DNA of 38,035 nucleotides, taken from positions 1-38,035 of the forward strand of contig CAIPGD010000122.1 of assembly GCA_903864485.1 (NCBI GenBank). The letters are read 5' to 3'. This document shows positions 1 through 7,837 of the stretch, one piece after another. The stretch's first letter is position 1. The number at the start of each line of letters is the position of its first letter. This DNA is from an uncultured bacterium. Lineage in GTDB: Bacteria; Pseudomonadota; Gammaproteobacteria; Burkholderiales; Burkholderiaceae_E. A program made the translations under genes and the position numbers. The notes below the pieces were generated by a model, which saw only the letters and a program-made list of their open reading frames with translations, made no database searches and was not told the origin of the DNA.

Positions 1-210
1 GCTACGGAGTATTGCCGTTATTCCAAAGGATATTACGGCACCTGTTGAGGCGAGGATGGACCTGCACCGAATAAGGTCAGCGGTAACTCTGCGCTGATCT
101 TGCCCGAACACCTCTACCTCCCCCAACAAGCCTGGATTTTGCCTTATCGCGCTACCGGCGATAAGAAACCCCAAGCCCTGTAGACTGTGTGATCTTTTGG
201 AGGTGCGGCA
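1..210. other. no gene recognised at left edge
   Basis: I see no coding region or RNA gene in this stretch. Its only readable signal is the Shine-Dalgarno sequence GGAGG at 199-203, which belongs to the small gene starting at 211. There is no tRNA-like sequence here that would match the attachment-site fragment at the right end of the window. Confidence 0.5.
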
Positions 211-414
211 ATGTCTGACGAAGCCTTAGCAGCCGTTTTCATCATTGTCGGTGTCTTCTTTGCTTTCTGGCTCTACATCCTGCTGCCAGCAAACATGGCG
301 GCGGCGCGAGGGCGAAGCGCCTTTGGCTGGGTCCTGCTGAGTTTGTTGTTCTCGCCGATCCTTGCCTGCCTGCTGCTAATGCTTCTTGGAAACAATCCCA
401 ACAGCAGAAGGTAA
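211..414 (+). CDS. small two-helix membrane protein
   Basis: A 67-residue protein with two hydrophobic segments, roughly residues 7-29 and 38-59. They are joined by a short positively charged loop (AAARGRS), and the tail is polar with two arginines. The start is supported by GGAGG seven bases upstream. Small proteins with an RGRS-x-x-GW motif followed by a hydrophobic segment are widespread; I know of no assigned function. The gene lies on the strand opposite to the phage late operon, whose last recognisable gene ends at 461. It therefore probably does not belong to the structural module and may mark foreign or host DNA at the operon's truncated end. Confidence 0.7.
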   Translation: MSDEALAAVFIIVGVFFAFWLYILLPANMAAARGRSAFGWVLLSLLFSPILACLLLMLLGNNPNSRR

Positions 415-460
415 TGCAGACAGACTTGGACGTTCGGGGTCATGTGGCTCAGGTGAAGCG

Positions 461-883
461 CTAACCCTGCAAGGGATCGCCCGTGCTGTAATGCAGGATG
501 ATCGTTATGACCGCGGCCTTGAAAGCTGCGGCACCCTCGACAGGAAGATCGACCGGACGCGGTGCTTCCGCCTCGACCCAGTCGCAAAGGCCGCCCAGCG
601 TGCGGTCTGCCGCAATGATCGCACCCACGCTGGCGCAGAGCGCATCAAAGGCAGCATCTCGTTCAGCGCCCTGCAAGACCGCTTCGATCTCTGCCCTGTG
701 CTGATAGTGGTAGCGCAGAGGCGACATCGTCACCTCGGGATCACCTGGTTCACCGTCACGTAGGATCAGCAGGCCATCGATGGGCACGCGCTCGGGCAGG
801 ACGTCACCGCGCAGGGCGGTGGCGGGTAGCGCCGAAAGACGCGTGTGCAGCGCGACGAGGATGGTCTCGCGAAGGGTGCGCAC
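461..883 (-). CDS. tail terminator, lambda gpU-like
   Basis: A 140-residue protein, close in length to lambda gpU (131 residues), which caps the tail tube where it meets the head. Sequence identity to gpU is not obvious by eye. The call rests on length, on proteins of this type in alphaproteobacterial prophages (sometimes mislabelled acyl-CoA transferase), and on position after a Z-like gene in an otherwise lambda-ordered series. The apparent start is GTG at 883. The HNH gene at 954-1892 separates it from the Z-like gene, so it no longer sits in tight translational coupling. It is the last recognisable phage gene: no major tail protein follows it before the small plus-strand gene at 211-414. 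Confidence 0.6.
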   Translation of the reverse strand: MRTLRETILVALHTRLSALPATALRGDVLPERVPIDGLLILRDGEPGDPEVTMSPLRYHYQHRAEIEAVLQGAERDAAFDALCASVGAIIAADRTLGGLCDWVEAEAPRPVDLPVEGAAAFKAAVITIILHYSTGDPLQG

Positions 884-953
884 GGGTAATGCTCAATTTC
901 CGAGACGCATTTGTTGGATTGCCAAGAGCTCTACTTCCCGCCAAGTTTGGGTC

Positions 954-1892
954 ATGCGTGTATCCGATATGATGAAGCCCGATGGGCGAGTTTTCTTAAA
1001 AAGCGAATGGGGCCAGATTAGTGATGAGTGGCCCTGTGTGTCTTTTACCAAGCGTTCTGTAGGAGATCGCCTGAGGCGCGAGTTTGTTTCAGGGCGAGAC
1101 ATTCTTATCTATGTTGGCACGACCAACACGGAGATGACGCGCCAGACCGAACACCGCAGCCGCCTTATTTCGGCGGTAACAATTGAGCCTAACCAGATTC
1201 TTCAGACGCGTAAGATCGTACCTCCACACGCGTGGGCGAAGTCGAATGCCCAATGGGGTGATCGTTGGCCACACTCTATGGCCGTCTTGGCGGCAGCCAA
1301 TATAGTTGGCCCACCCTATCCCGCAGCTCGCGACATAATCCCTATTGCCTACCGGTCCTTTGGTGAAGTCGCCAATCGGGGCGGCGTCGTGGAAGCGTTG
1401 GGCGACGAACGAAAAGCCGTAATGGGCCTAGAGCTTGAACCCCTAACCCTAAATCTTCGCGAAGACGTTCTAAATTATCTTGGGTTGCGCGGAGCATTTT
1501 CTGTGGAAATTGACCAATCCGTAAAGCAAGAAGCATACAGAATGGCACAGTTAATCATCGACCGCGTCAAGCGTGGTGGAGAAGTTGGCGTGAAGGTCAA
1601 CCCCCTGAGATCGTCGCCGAATCTCTCCGACTTAAACGCTCTTCTTGTTCAAAAATGGTCTGAACAAGCCGGACGATGTGCTCTGTGTGGTGGTGCTTTG
1701 ACCGCCAAGGGTGGAAACAAGATGCTACAGCCCTCTGCAGATCGAACTGACAGCGGCAATGGAGCATACGACGATGCCAATGTTGCGATTACGCACCTCG
1801 CCTGCAATCTCGCAAAAAACAGTTATGGTGTGGATGACTTCGAAGACTGGCTCTCAGTTTTGCGAGGTGTAGACCTCGGTTCTGCGCCTTAA
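954..1892 (+). CDS. HNH endonuclease, cargo gene
   Basis: A 312-residue protein with a C-terminal HNH nuclease fold. Two CxxC-type zinc pairs are visible (C242/C245 and H281/C284), with a DRTDS segment near 263-267 and N-x-x-K-N after the last cysteine, the usual beta-beta-alpha metal arrangement. The first 200 residues are of unknown family; they could be a DNA-reading domain, but I cannot name it. The ATG at 954 is chosen because longer starts (for example GTG 876) run into the divergent gpU-like gene. The gene lies between two phage tail-joining genes on the opposite strand and is visibly richer in A and T than its neighbours. This fits a recently acquired cargo gene, possibly for defence against other phages. 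Confidence 0.75.
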   Translation: MRVSDMMKPDGRVFLKSEWGQISDEWPCVSFTKRSVGDRLRREFVSGRDILIYVGTTNTEMTRQTEHRSRLISAVTIEPNQILQTRKIVPPHAWAKSNAQWGDRWPHSMAVLAAANIVGPPYPAARDIIPIAYRSFGEVANRGGVVEALGDERKAVMGLELEPLTLNLREDVLNYLGLRGAFSVEIDQSVKQEAYRMAQLIIDRVKRGGEVGVKVNPLRSSPNLSDLNALLVQKWSEQAGRCALCGGALTAKGGNKMLQPSADRTDSGNGAYDDANVAITHLACNLAKNSYGVDDFEDWLSVLRGVDLGSAP

Positions 1893-1933
1893 AGCCATCG
1901 GATGATTTGCCATGGCCGCTATGCCGTACGTCT

Positions 1934-2551
1934 CTACACCCAGCTCGTCACAATGAACCCCGGTAAACCGTCCACCGCCCGTGCCGCATCCCGCGCCAGA
2001 TCCAGCCGCTTTGACAGCTTCACTTGTGGAAGCAGCAGGAAGATCGTCGCGCTGACGAGGCCGCGGCCAGTTTTCGACCGTGACGCCACGGCGCGACCCT
2101 TGGTGTTCAGCCGCCCCTCGGCCACCAGCAAGCTCGGACCCCTGCGGCGATAGATGAACCGCAGGCGTAGGCCGCTGCGGCGTTCCCATTCATTGGGGGT
2201 GATCCGACCACCTCGTGTGGATTTGCCCGCCGCGGGTGTGGGGATTGCCAGCCAAAAGCCATTCTTCGACCGGATCAATGGGCCGCTGTCGTGCGCGCCA
2301 ATAATTACCGGCGCCTTGGACCAAACCAGTGCTGCCGCGTTCAGGCTGGATTTGCCCTTGGGATATTGCTCCAACCGGATGGAGCCTGCCAGACGTGTAC
2401 CAAGCCCTGCGCCGGTGATCTGCCCGCGCCAATTGGCTTTGAGGCTAAGGGCAGCGCCCCGAAGGGCGTCGAATACCGCCTTTTCGCCGGCGAGGACCTC
2501 GGCCTGCATGGCGGCTGCGATGCTGCCGGTGATGTCTAGGCGGAGTTTCAC
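1934..2551 (-). CDS. tail completion protein, lambda gpZ-like
   Basis: A 205-residue protein comparable to lambda minor tail protein Z (192 residues), which finishes the tail end that docks to the head. It starts MKLRLDITGSIAAAMQ and has a basic central region with an RLRFIYRRRG segment, as in the Z and HK97 gp10-like families. Its start overlaps the stop of the FII-like gene by four bases (ATGA), so the two are translationally coupled. In lambda the gpU gene would follow directly; here the plus-strand HNH gene intervenes. Assignment rests on gene order and length more than on a single motif. Confidence 0.65.
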   Translation of the reverse strand: MKLRLDITGSIAAAMQAEVLAGEKAVFDALRGAALSLKANWRGQITGAGLGTRLAGSIRLEQYPKGKSSLNAAALVWSKAPVIIGAHDSGPLIRSKNGFWLAIPTPAAGKSTRGGRITPNEWERRSGLRLRFIYRRRGPSLLVAEGRLNTKGRAVASRSKTGRGLVSATIFLLLPQVKLSKRLDLARDAARAVDGLPGFIVTSWV

Positions 2552-2859
2552 GCGGGTGTAGCTTCGATGGTCCAGATCAAGCGATCCCGATCGCGGATCG
2601 GCTCTCCTTGGATGAGGAAGGTTTCGTCCTCAAAGAGGATTTGCTCATGGCGGCAGGGTGCGGGAAGTTCTGACACGCGCACGTCAAACCGGAAGGTTTC
2701 GGACACCAGACGCGCGGCCCCGAACTCGGTCACGGCATCATTGCGCCGCGGGATGATGCGGATGCGGGTGAACTGCCCGTCGCTGTCACGATGCCACGCC
2801 TCATGGGCGAGGTTCGCATCAGCGAAGAGCAGATCAATTGCCAAGGCAAAGGCCGTCAT
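2548..2859 (-). CDS. head-tail joining protein, lambda gpFII-like
   Basis: A 103-residue protein directly after the major capsid gene, with only 11 bases between them. Lambda FII (117 residues) forms the connector ring between the portal-gpW neck and the tail. The predicted protein is rich in beta-strand-like alternation and acidic turns, consistent with that family, but I see no diagnostic motif. Lambda has an FI gene between the capsid and FII genes; there is no room for one here. The stop overlaps the Z-like start by four bases. Confidence 0.6.
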   Translation of the reverse strand: MTAFALAIDLLFADANLAHEAWHRDSDGQFTRIRIIPRRNDAVTEFGAARLVSETFRFDVRVSELPAPCRHEQILFEDETFLIQGEPIRDRDRLIWTIEATPA

Positions 2860-2870
2860 TCTGACCTGCC

Positions 2871-3893
2871 TCAGTTCGAGCTGAAGATCCGGATCGCAAG
2901 GCGGGGCCGCTTGTTTACTGGCAGGATCGAGGCTTCCGTCATAAGGTCAATCCAGCGGCCTTTGGCATCCATCATTTGGCGCGCGTAAAGTGGCAGCCCG
3001 ATGGTGTTGGCAGTTTCCAGCAAGTTTGCCGGTCCGCCGTAGGTGGTAAAGGTGTCAAAGGTGCCAAGCGGGAAAGCAATCCCTTCGCCTGCGGGGATCA
3101 GCCGCTCTGAGGTGCCGCTCGAGAGGGTGACCGAGCCGTTGTATTCCTCAAAGAGTATGCCCGCAAAGGGGAAGGCGCGGCGCATATCCTCGCGCAGCGG
3201 CTGACCGCCGGTCGCGGAGAAGAACTTGTAGGCCTCTTCGGTCTTGGGGTGGCTGATCAGCTTGTCGAAGAACTCCGAACTGACCAGCGCATGGGCGGTG
3301 GTCATGGTCTCGCCCAGAAGGCTGTCCTCGATCCCGCGCAGGACGGTCCGGACCTTGCCCTGAACGTTGGTGCCTGCGGTTGCAAACACAAAGTCGACCG
3401 AGATTTGCTCGATACCGAATTCGGTGAAGTAGTTGTAGAGCGTGGTACCCGCACCGTCCTTTACGATGCCGCGCAACGCATTCATCTCCATGTATTCGCG
3501 GGTCTGGGCGTGCTTGCGGCGCATGAGTGTCAGTTTGCGGTTCATCACCTCGACCAGTGGGTCTGCCGCGTCTGACAGGCCAAGTGCTGGCGTGCCTTGG
3601 ATGTCGGCCGGTAGGATCACGTCATCATGGGGGATCCAGGGCAGGGCGAAGCTGCGCATCGAGCGCGCCTCGCGATTGCCCACCGTGGCGGGTGCCCCCA
3701 GGGGCACCGAGGGCAGGAGGCTCAGGACGCCGGCGCGTTGTTCGATCACGATCGAGCGCTGGGTCACCCCTTCAAAGCGAAAGAGGCCGATCTGGCCTAG
3801 GCGGGTGTAGAAGTTGGGCAGGATGTTGATGGCCTGCGTCATCTCGGCGAGCGAATAGCCGCCCGCGTCGAACGGGTTGCGGGTGATGGTCAT
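2871..3893 (-). CDS. major capsid protein, lambda gpE family
   Basis: A 340-residue protein, essentially the same length as lambda gpE (341), with features of the phage major capsid protein E family. The N-terminal part has the NPFDxxGYSLAEMTQAIN-type arm and LGLF-like segment (IGLFRFEGVTQRSIVIEQ). The C-terminal half carries a FAGILFEEYNGSV strand followed by PLGTFDTFTTYGGPAN and a terminal LIMTEASIL-like strand (DLMTEASILPVNKRP). It would assemble the icosahedral head around the nested scaffold and receive the decoration protein encoded just upstream. Expression is probably high; it lies downstream of a possible intra-operon terminator at 4360-4397. Confidence 0.93.
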   Translation of the reverse strand: MTITRNPFDAGGYSLAEMTQAINILPNFYTRLGQIGLFRFEGVTQRSIVIEQRAGVLSLLPSVPLGAPATVGNREARSMRSFALPWIPHDDVILPADIQGTPALGLSDAADPLVEVMNRKLTLMRRKHAQTREYMEMNALRGIVKDGAGTTLYNYFTEFGIEQISVDFVFATAGTNVQGKVRTVLRGIEDSLLGETMTTAHALVSSEFFDKLISHPKTEEAYKFFSATGGQPLREDMRRAFPFAGILFEEYNGSVTLSSGTSERLIPAGEGIAFPLGTFDTFTTYGGPANLLETANTIGLPLYARQMMDAKGRWIDLMTEASILPVNKRPRLAIRIFSSN

Positions 3894-3951
3894 GGGAAAC
3901 TCCAGGGGAAAGGGTGCGAGTTGCGAGGTGCGCGCTGTGTCTGGGGCGAGA

Positions 3952-4332
3952 TCAGGCGGTGTCGCGCGGTACGATGCCGAGTGTGGTCAGCTGGGCGTGC
4001 TTGGCGGCCGTTTTGGTGGCGTCATCGACGCTGGCATCAAAAACCAAAGCCGCTTTCGACACGATGGCGGGGCCACGCACGATCACCACGCCGATGCCAT
4101 CTGCACCGCTGGCATTAACCGCTTGCAGCAGAATGCCAGCCGCGCTCTGCGCGCCATCTGTGCCGCTGGCCGTGCTGAGTTTGAGCTTGCCGCTTGCGGT
4201 GATGCGGCCAAGCACAGCACCAACGGGATAGTTTGTCCCGGCCAGAAGGGTGACAGTTTCTCGGGTGAAGTTGGGGTTCAGTTCGTATTTGAGAACATCG
4301 CCCATGGTGGCGGGCTGTCGCAAGACGGTCAT
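3952..4332 (-). CDS. head decoration protein, lambda gpD family
   Basis: A 126-residue protein of the lambda D / P21 SHP type, which binds as trimers to expanded capsids and stabilises them against internal DNA pressure. Visible hallmarks are the N-terminal TRETVTLLAGTNYPVGAVLG segment, an ASGKLKLSTA strand, AAGILLQAVNASGADG and the VVIVRGPAIV strand. It sits between the protease/scaffold gene and the major capsid gene, exactly as in lambda. A strong hairpin with a T-rich tail lies 28-65 bases upstream of its start, so it may have its own transcription or depend on partial read-through. Confidence 0.9.
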   Translation of the reverse strand: MTVLRQPATMGDVLKYELNPNFTRETVTLLAGTNYPVGAVLGRITASGKLKLSTASGTDGAQSAAGILLQAVNASGADGIGVVIVRGPAIVSKAALVFDASVDDATKTAAKHAQLTTLGIVPRDTA

Positions 4333-4359
4333 CTTGGGGATCCTTCTCGGGTATGAGGC

Positions 4360-4397
4360 AAAAAGAAATCCCCTGCCGGGGAGGAGCGGCAGGGGAT
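4360..4397 (-). terminator. intrinsic terminator-like hairpin inside late operon
   Basis: A perfect 10-bp inverted repeat (ATCCCCTGCC at 4368-4377, its complement at 4388-4397) with a 10-base loop. Read on the minus strand it is followed by TTCTTTTT. It lies between the protease/scaffold gene and the decoration/capsid genes, all on the minus strand. It looks like a terminator or RNA processing signal that sets different transcript levels for the two halves of the head operon. Confidence 0.7.
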
Positions 4398-4422
4398 CAG
4401 TTGGGCGCGAAGGGGAGGGAGA

Positions 4423-4863
4423 TCAGACCTTTGCGCCGGCGGCAGCTTTTCTCGCGGCAGCCACAATCGGGCTGTCCGCAGACTTCGGGAGGATGGGAGA
4501 GGGTGGTGCTGCCACGATATCTCGCGCATCGGCGGCTGCGGCTGCGCGCTGAAGGACGAGTTTGCGCAAAGCTTCTGGAACAGTGCCTTCGCGCAGCGCT
4601 TTTGCGGAATCAATCGCGATGCCAAGGCGGCCGGCCTGTGCGGCGATCTCGGCAATCTCTGCAGCTGCTTCGCGCAGATGTGCCGATAGGTCTGCCAGGT
4701 TGCTTGGTGTTGAAGCAGCGGCAACGGGCGGCTGAGATACGGCCGAGGGGGAGGCCGAAGGAGCCGGGTGTTCATCAGCTAAATCGGTTTCACCATTCTT
4801 GATGTCCGTCAGCTCGGTGTCGGTATCCTGCGCGCTGTCCGCGGGGTCGTTCTTGGTGGCCAT
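4423..4863 (-). CDS. nested scaffold protein, lambda Nu3-like
   Basis: An in-frame internal start at 4863, equal to Met325 of the protease, is preceded by a perfect AGGAGG (4874-4869) with five-base spacing. It gives a 146-residue protein beginning MATKNDPADSAQ. The protein is acidic at the start, then Pro/Ala/Ser-rich, then helical and Ala/Glu/Arg-rich (residues about 55-145), as expected for a scaffold. Lambda Nu3 is made in exactly this way from the 3' end of gene C. The sequence directly shows the ribosome binding site and the frame; the scaffold role is inferred from lambda. Confidence 0.85.
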   Translation of the reverse strand: MATKNDPADSAQDTDTELTDIKNGETDLADEHPAPSASPSAVSQPPVAAASTPSNLADLSAHLREAAAEIAEIAAQAGRLGIAIDSAKALREGTVPEALRKLVLQRAAAAADARDIVAAPPSPILPKSADSPIVAAARKAAAGAKV

Positions 4864-5835
4864 GACTGCCTCCTGTCTGGATTTTGGATGAGATGCGCGC
4901 CCTGCGCGCACGGGTGAGAGCATCGGCGCCGCGCCGAGCATCTGCCCAAAGCCGGCAAAGCCTTGCGCCAGATCTGTGACCTCGTCCGCAAGGCCCGCAA
5001 CCACGGCATCGGCGCCGCGAAAGGTGGCAGCTTCGGTGGCCATTGCCGCCGCCTGGCTCAGCCGAGTGCCCCGCCCTGCGGCGACGGTTTGCGTGAACAA
5101 AACCCGCAAGGCATCGATCTCGCGCTGGATGTCATCACGGACGGGTGCTGGCAGCGGCTCATAGGGGTTGGCATCGACCTTATGCTGGCCTGAATGCATC
5201 AACGTGATGCGCACGCCGTCCTGATCAAGCTGACCGCTGAGATCGGCATGCATCACCACGACCCCGATGCTGCCGACAGCACCCGTGCGCGGCAGGAGGA
5301 TCCGGTCGGCTTGAGAGGCTAGGGCGTAGCCCGCTGAGAAGGCGTGTTCCGCAACAAAGGCCCAGACCGGCTTGTCGCGGCGCAGCGCACGGATCTGGTC
5401 TGCGAGATCAAAAACGCCTGCGACCTCGCCGCCAAAGCTGTCGATCTCAAGGGCTACGCCGCGAACGTTGGGATCGCGCGCCACCGCATCGATCTGTGCG
5501 CCGATCCCCTCATAGCTGGTCTGGCCGGAGGATTGTCCGATCCAGCCACCACGGTGGATAAGCACCCCGGCGATCTCGATCACGGCGATCCCGTCCACGA
5601 CCGGGTAGGGCGTCTCCCCAAACTGGTCCAGGCTGCCAGCCAATCCGCCAGTCAAAAGGCTGGTGCGCGCGCGCATATGCGCAGACCCGTCGAGCGCCTC
5701 GGCGTTATCAGACAGTTCCACCCGACGTCCAAGAATGCGTGACCCGAGCCCTGACAGAAACGCCATGGCCTTGGAAGGTTCGACAAGCAGCGGCGTGTTA
5801 AAGGCGCGTGCGGCAATTCGAGCATGCAGCATCAA
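4423..5835 (-). CDS. S49 head maturation protease with scaffold tail, lambda gpC-like
   Basis: A 470-residue protein comparable to lambda gpC (439). Residues about 80-300 are an S49 (SppA-type) serine protease: the nucleophile is Ser167 in the EHAFSAGYALAS motif, the general base Lys219 in SGQHKVDANP, and GAVGSIGVV (185-193) lines the fold. It would cleave the scaffold and itself during procapsid maturation. The C-terminal 146 residues are Ala/Glu-rich and low-complexity and are also expressed separately as the scaffold (see nested gene). The start overlaps the portal stop by four bases. Confidence 0.93.
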   Translation of the reverse strand: MMLHARIAARAFNTPLLVEPSKAMAFLSGLGSRILGRRVELSDNAEALDGSAHMRARTSLLTGGLAGSLDQFGETPYPVVDGIAVIEIAGVLIHRGGWIGQSSGQTSYEGIGAQIDAVARDPNVRGVALEIDSFGGEVAGVFDLADQIRALRRDKPVWAFVAEHAFSAGYALASQADRILLPRTGAVGSIGVVVMHADLSGQLDQDGVRITLMHSGQHKVDANPYEPLPAPVRDDIQREIDALRVLFTQTVAAGRGTRLSQAAAMATEAATFRGADAVVAGLADEVTDLAQGFAGFGQMLGAAPMLSPVRAGRASHPKSRQEAVMATKNDPADSAQDTDTELTDIKNGETDLADEHPAPSASPSAVSQPPVAAASTPSNLADLSAHLREAAAEIAEIAAQAGRLGIAIDSAKALREGTVPEALRKLVLQRAAAAADARDIVAAPPSPILPKSADSPIVAAARKAAAGAKV

Positions 5836-7325
5836 GGTTGGCCCTCCATAGGGTTCGGACTGTCTGCTGGGTCTGAGGGCAGATCTGTCTGAGCCATATC
5901 TGCGCCTTGCATGGCTTGGACGCCTTGCGCGGGTGATCCGGGCCGTCGGAAATCCAGGCCCAGAGCGCGCTCGCGGGCGCGTTCTGCGGCAATTTCGCGG
6001 TCGACCTGTTCTGCGTCATAGCCGCGCTCGGCAATGGCTTGGGTGCGCGATTTTAACCCCGCCTCAATCTGGGCTATTTCTGCATTGGCGTCTTTGAGCG
6101 GATCGACCCAGTCCCACTTTGTGGGAAGCCAGTCGGCGGCGAGCATCCGCGGCCGTTCAGCCTCGTAGCCCGGCAAGGATAGGGTGTCTGACAACACCGC
6201 AAGATCCAGCCAAAGGGCGTAGACCGGACGGCAAAGCTGGTAGACCATGACCGAATGCTGCCATGCGGACACGCGACGGCGGAATTCGATGAGGGCCAGG
6301 CGCGAATTCGAGAAGTTGCCCTTGACCATATCATTGGCGAGATAGGGATAGGGGATGCCAAGTGCTGCCGAGATTTGCAAAAGCGTGCGGTACTGGAAGG
6401 GCTCATAGGTGACCCCGCTGTCCGCAGGTTGGCCTACGGTCACATCCTCTCCCGGATCGAGCCGCACGATCTGCCCCGGGCTGATCTCGACGCCCGCAGG
6501 CATCTCCTCGTCCTCAAGCGGTGCGAGCGGGTTTTCTGGCGCAGGCGAGGTGACAAACATCGCATACATCGCGGCGACCTTTTTGCGGTCCAACTCGGCA
6601 TCGTCATACTGATCGAGCAAGAAGAGCTTCACGATCGCGGGGGCAAGTTTTGAGACGCCGCGCAGTTGGCCTCCTTCGACCGGGTCGATCACATGGATGA
6701 CCTCCGTGGCCGGCACGCGCACGATCTCACCCGAAAGCCCGGGATCGGTGCTATCGCCCGGATGGCGGCGCAGGAAGTGATAGGCCACACGCCGTCCGAT
6801 CCGGTCAAACTCGATGCCCTGCCGGATCGCGTTGCCATTCCGCGCCACACCTGTTTCATGCAGCGGCAGCATTTCCGAGGGCAGCATTTGGAGTTGCAGC
6901 GGTACGCTAAGCCCGTCCTCCACCCGCCGCGGACGGATCCTGACAAAGACCTCGCCTGCGATGAACACTTCCCGCGCGGCGCGACGCTGCAGGCCATAGA
7001 AATCCGTCAGCCCCTCGGCATCCGCCTCGTCCGTCCAGGCGAGCCAAAGCCGCTGCAGCTCTTCCTTTTGTGCCGCATCAACCAGTTTTGAGATCGGTTT
7101 GATCCCGTCGCCCACCGTATTTGCGGCCCAACTTTCGACCGCATTCACGGCATAGCCGTTGTTGCGCACCAGCCAGCGCGCCCGGGCGGTGATGTCGGGC
7201 CCGGATCCTGCAATCAGCGAATTCACATGGGCCCGTGTCGCCTGGAACCCGCGCATTCGGCGGTGGTGCTGGCCGGCATCGAACCCGCCGATGAAGGCGC
7301 CAAGGCGTTGTCGCCAGTTCATCAC
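5832..7325 (-). CDS. portal protein, lambda gpB family
   Basis: A 497-residue portal of the lambda type (lambda gpB 533). It would form the dodecameric ring at one capsid vertex through which terminase pumps DNA and to which the gpW-like connector binds. Recognisable family segments are AVNAVESWAANTVGDGIKP near residue 55, the EVFVRIRPR strand, VIHVIDPVEGGQLRGVS (about 210-226) and the wing/stem segment YQLCRPVYALWLDLAV. It overlaps the gpW-like gene upstream and the protease gene downstream by four bases each, so all three are translationally coupled. Confidence 0.93.
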   Translation of the reverse strand: MMNWRQRLGAFIGGFDAGQHHRRMRGFQATRAHVNSLIAGSGPDITARARWLVRNNGYAVNAVESWAANTVGDGIKPISKLVDAAQKEELQRLWLAWTDEADAEGLTDFYGLQRRAAREVFIAGEVFVRIRPRRVEDGLSVPLQLQMLPSEMLPLHETGVARNGNAIRQGIEFDRIGRRVAYHFLRRHPGDSTDPGLSGEIVRVPATEVIHVIDPVEGGQLRGVSKLAPAIVKLFLLDQYDDAELDRKKVAAMYAMFVTSPAPENPLAPLEDEEMPAGVEISPGQIVRLDPGEDVTVGQPADSGVTYEPFQYRTLLQISAALGIPYPYLANDMVKGNFSNSRLALIEFRRRVSAWQHSVMVYQLCRPVYALWLDLAVLSDTLSLPGYEAERPRMLAADWLPTKWDWVDPLKDANAEIAQIEAGLKSRTQAIAERGYDAEQVDREIAAERARERALGLDFRRPGSPAQGVQAMQGADMAQTDLPSDPADSPNPMEGQP

Positions 7326-7531
7326 AGGTCCTTCACGGCATGAGGACGCAGGATCCGCCCGGCACCGCTCGCAAGCTTAGCCATCCGCCGTTCAACATCG
7401 CCGATGGCAGCGGCGAGTTCAGCATCGCTGCCGTAGTTGACGGTCTTGCCATCGTAACTGACTGACCGCGTGCCGCTGTAGCGCGCGGCCAGAAGTGCAG
7501 TATGGCGGAGTCTCAGCTCGTCGAGGGTCAT
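7322..7531 (-). CDS. head-tail joining protein, gpW-like
   Basis: A 69-residue protein, the same size as lambda gpW (68), lying between large terminase and portal as gpW does. It begins MTLDELRLRHTALLAARYSG, followed by a short hairpin-like segment with Y-x-x-K-x-V-x-Y and a second helix (DAELAAAIGDVERRMAKL). This is the helix-hairpin-helix layout of gpW, which closes the portal after packaging. Its stop overlaps the portal start by four bases. Upstream, the ccdAB cassette separates it from the large terminase gene. Confidence 0.8.
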   Translation of the reverse strand: MTLDELRLRHTALLAARYSGTRSVSYDGKTVNYGSDAELAAAIGDVERRMAKLASGAGRILRPHAVKDL

Positions 7532-7591
7532 TCATATCTCTTGTTTTGCACACTATCAGTGTGTATGGTCCGTATGTGTCTGGAGGACCCT

Positions 7592-7837
7592 ATGTCGCAA
7601 ACCACTTCTGAAAAGCAGCGCACGAACGTCACCCTGTCGGCGGCCAATCTGGTTGCCGCACGCCAGTTGGGTCTCAATGTTTCGGCTATCAGTGATGCCG
7701 CGGTCGCCGAGGCCGTTCGCAAGGCGAAAGCAGAAGCTTGGGCCAAAGAGAACGCAGGCGCGATTGCAGAGCGCCGGGCGTGGATCGAGGCCAATGGAAC
7801 TCCCTTGGGCGAGCTTCAGGTTTTGCAGATCCGATAA
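7592..7837 (+). CDS. ccdA: CcdA-family antitoxin
   Basis: An 81-residue protein with an N-terminal ribbon-helix-helix-like segment (KQRTNVTLSAANLVAARQLG, residues about 8-27). The toxin-binding C-terminal tail holds KAEAWAKENAGAIAERRAWIEANG and ends LGELQVLQIR. This is the standard CcdA plan: DNA-binding dimer plus a disordered tail that neutralises CcdB. The ATG at 7592 has GGAGG five bases upstream; longer starts would run into the divergent gpW-like gene. The stop overlaps the CcdB start (TAATG), giving coupled translation and likely joint autoregulation. The cassette is on the strand opposite to the phage operon. Confidence 0.9.
   Translation: MSQTTSEKQRTNVTLSAANLVAARQLGLNVSAISDAAVAEAVRKAKAEAWAKENAGAIAERRAWIEANGTPLGELQVLQIR

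Noticed and set aside
273..587. Minus-strand frame that could be a major tail protein start after gpU
   Set aside because: It mostly overlaps gpU and the small membrane gene in other frames and shows no tail-protein features.
780..953. Upstream extension of the HNH gene to ATG 780
   Set aside because: It would overlap the well-supported gpU-like gene on the other strand by about 100 bases and adds low-complexity sequence; ATG 954 is preferred.
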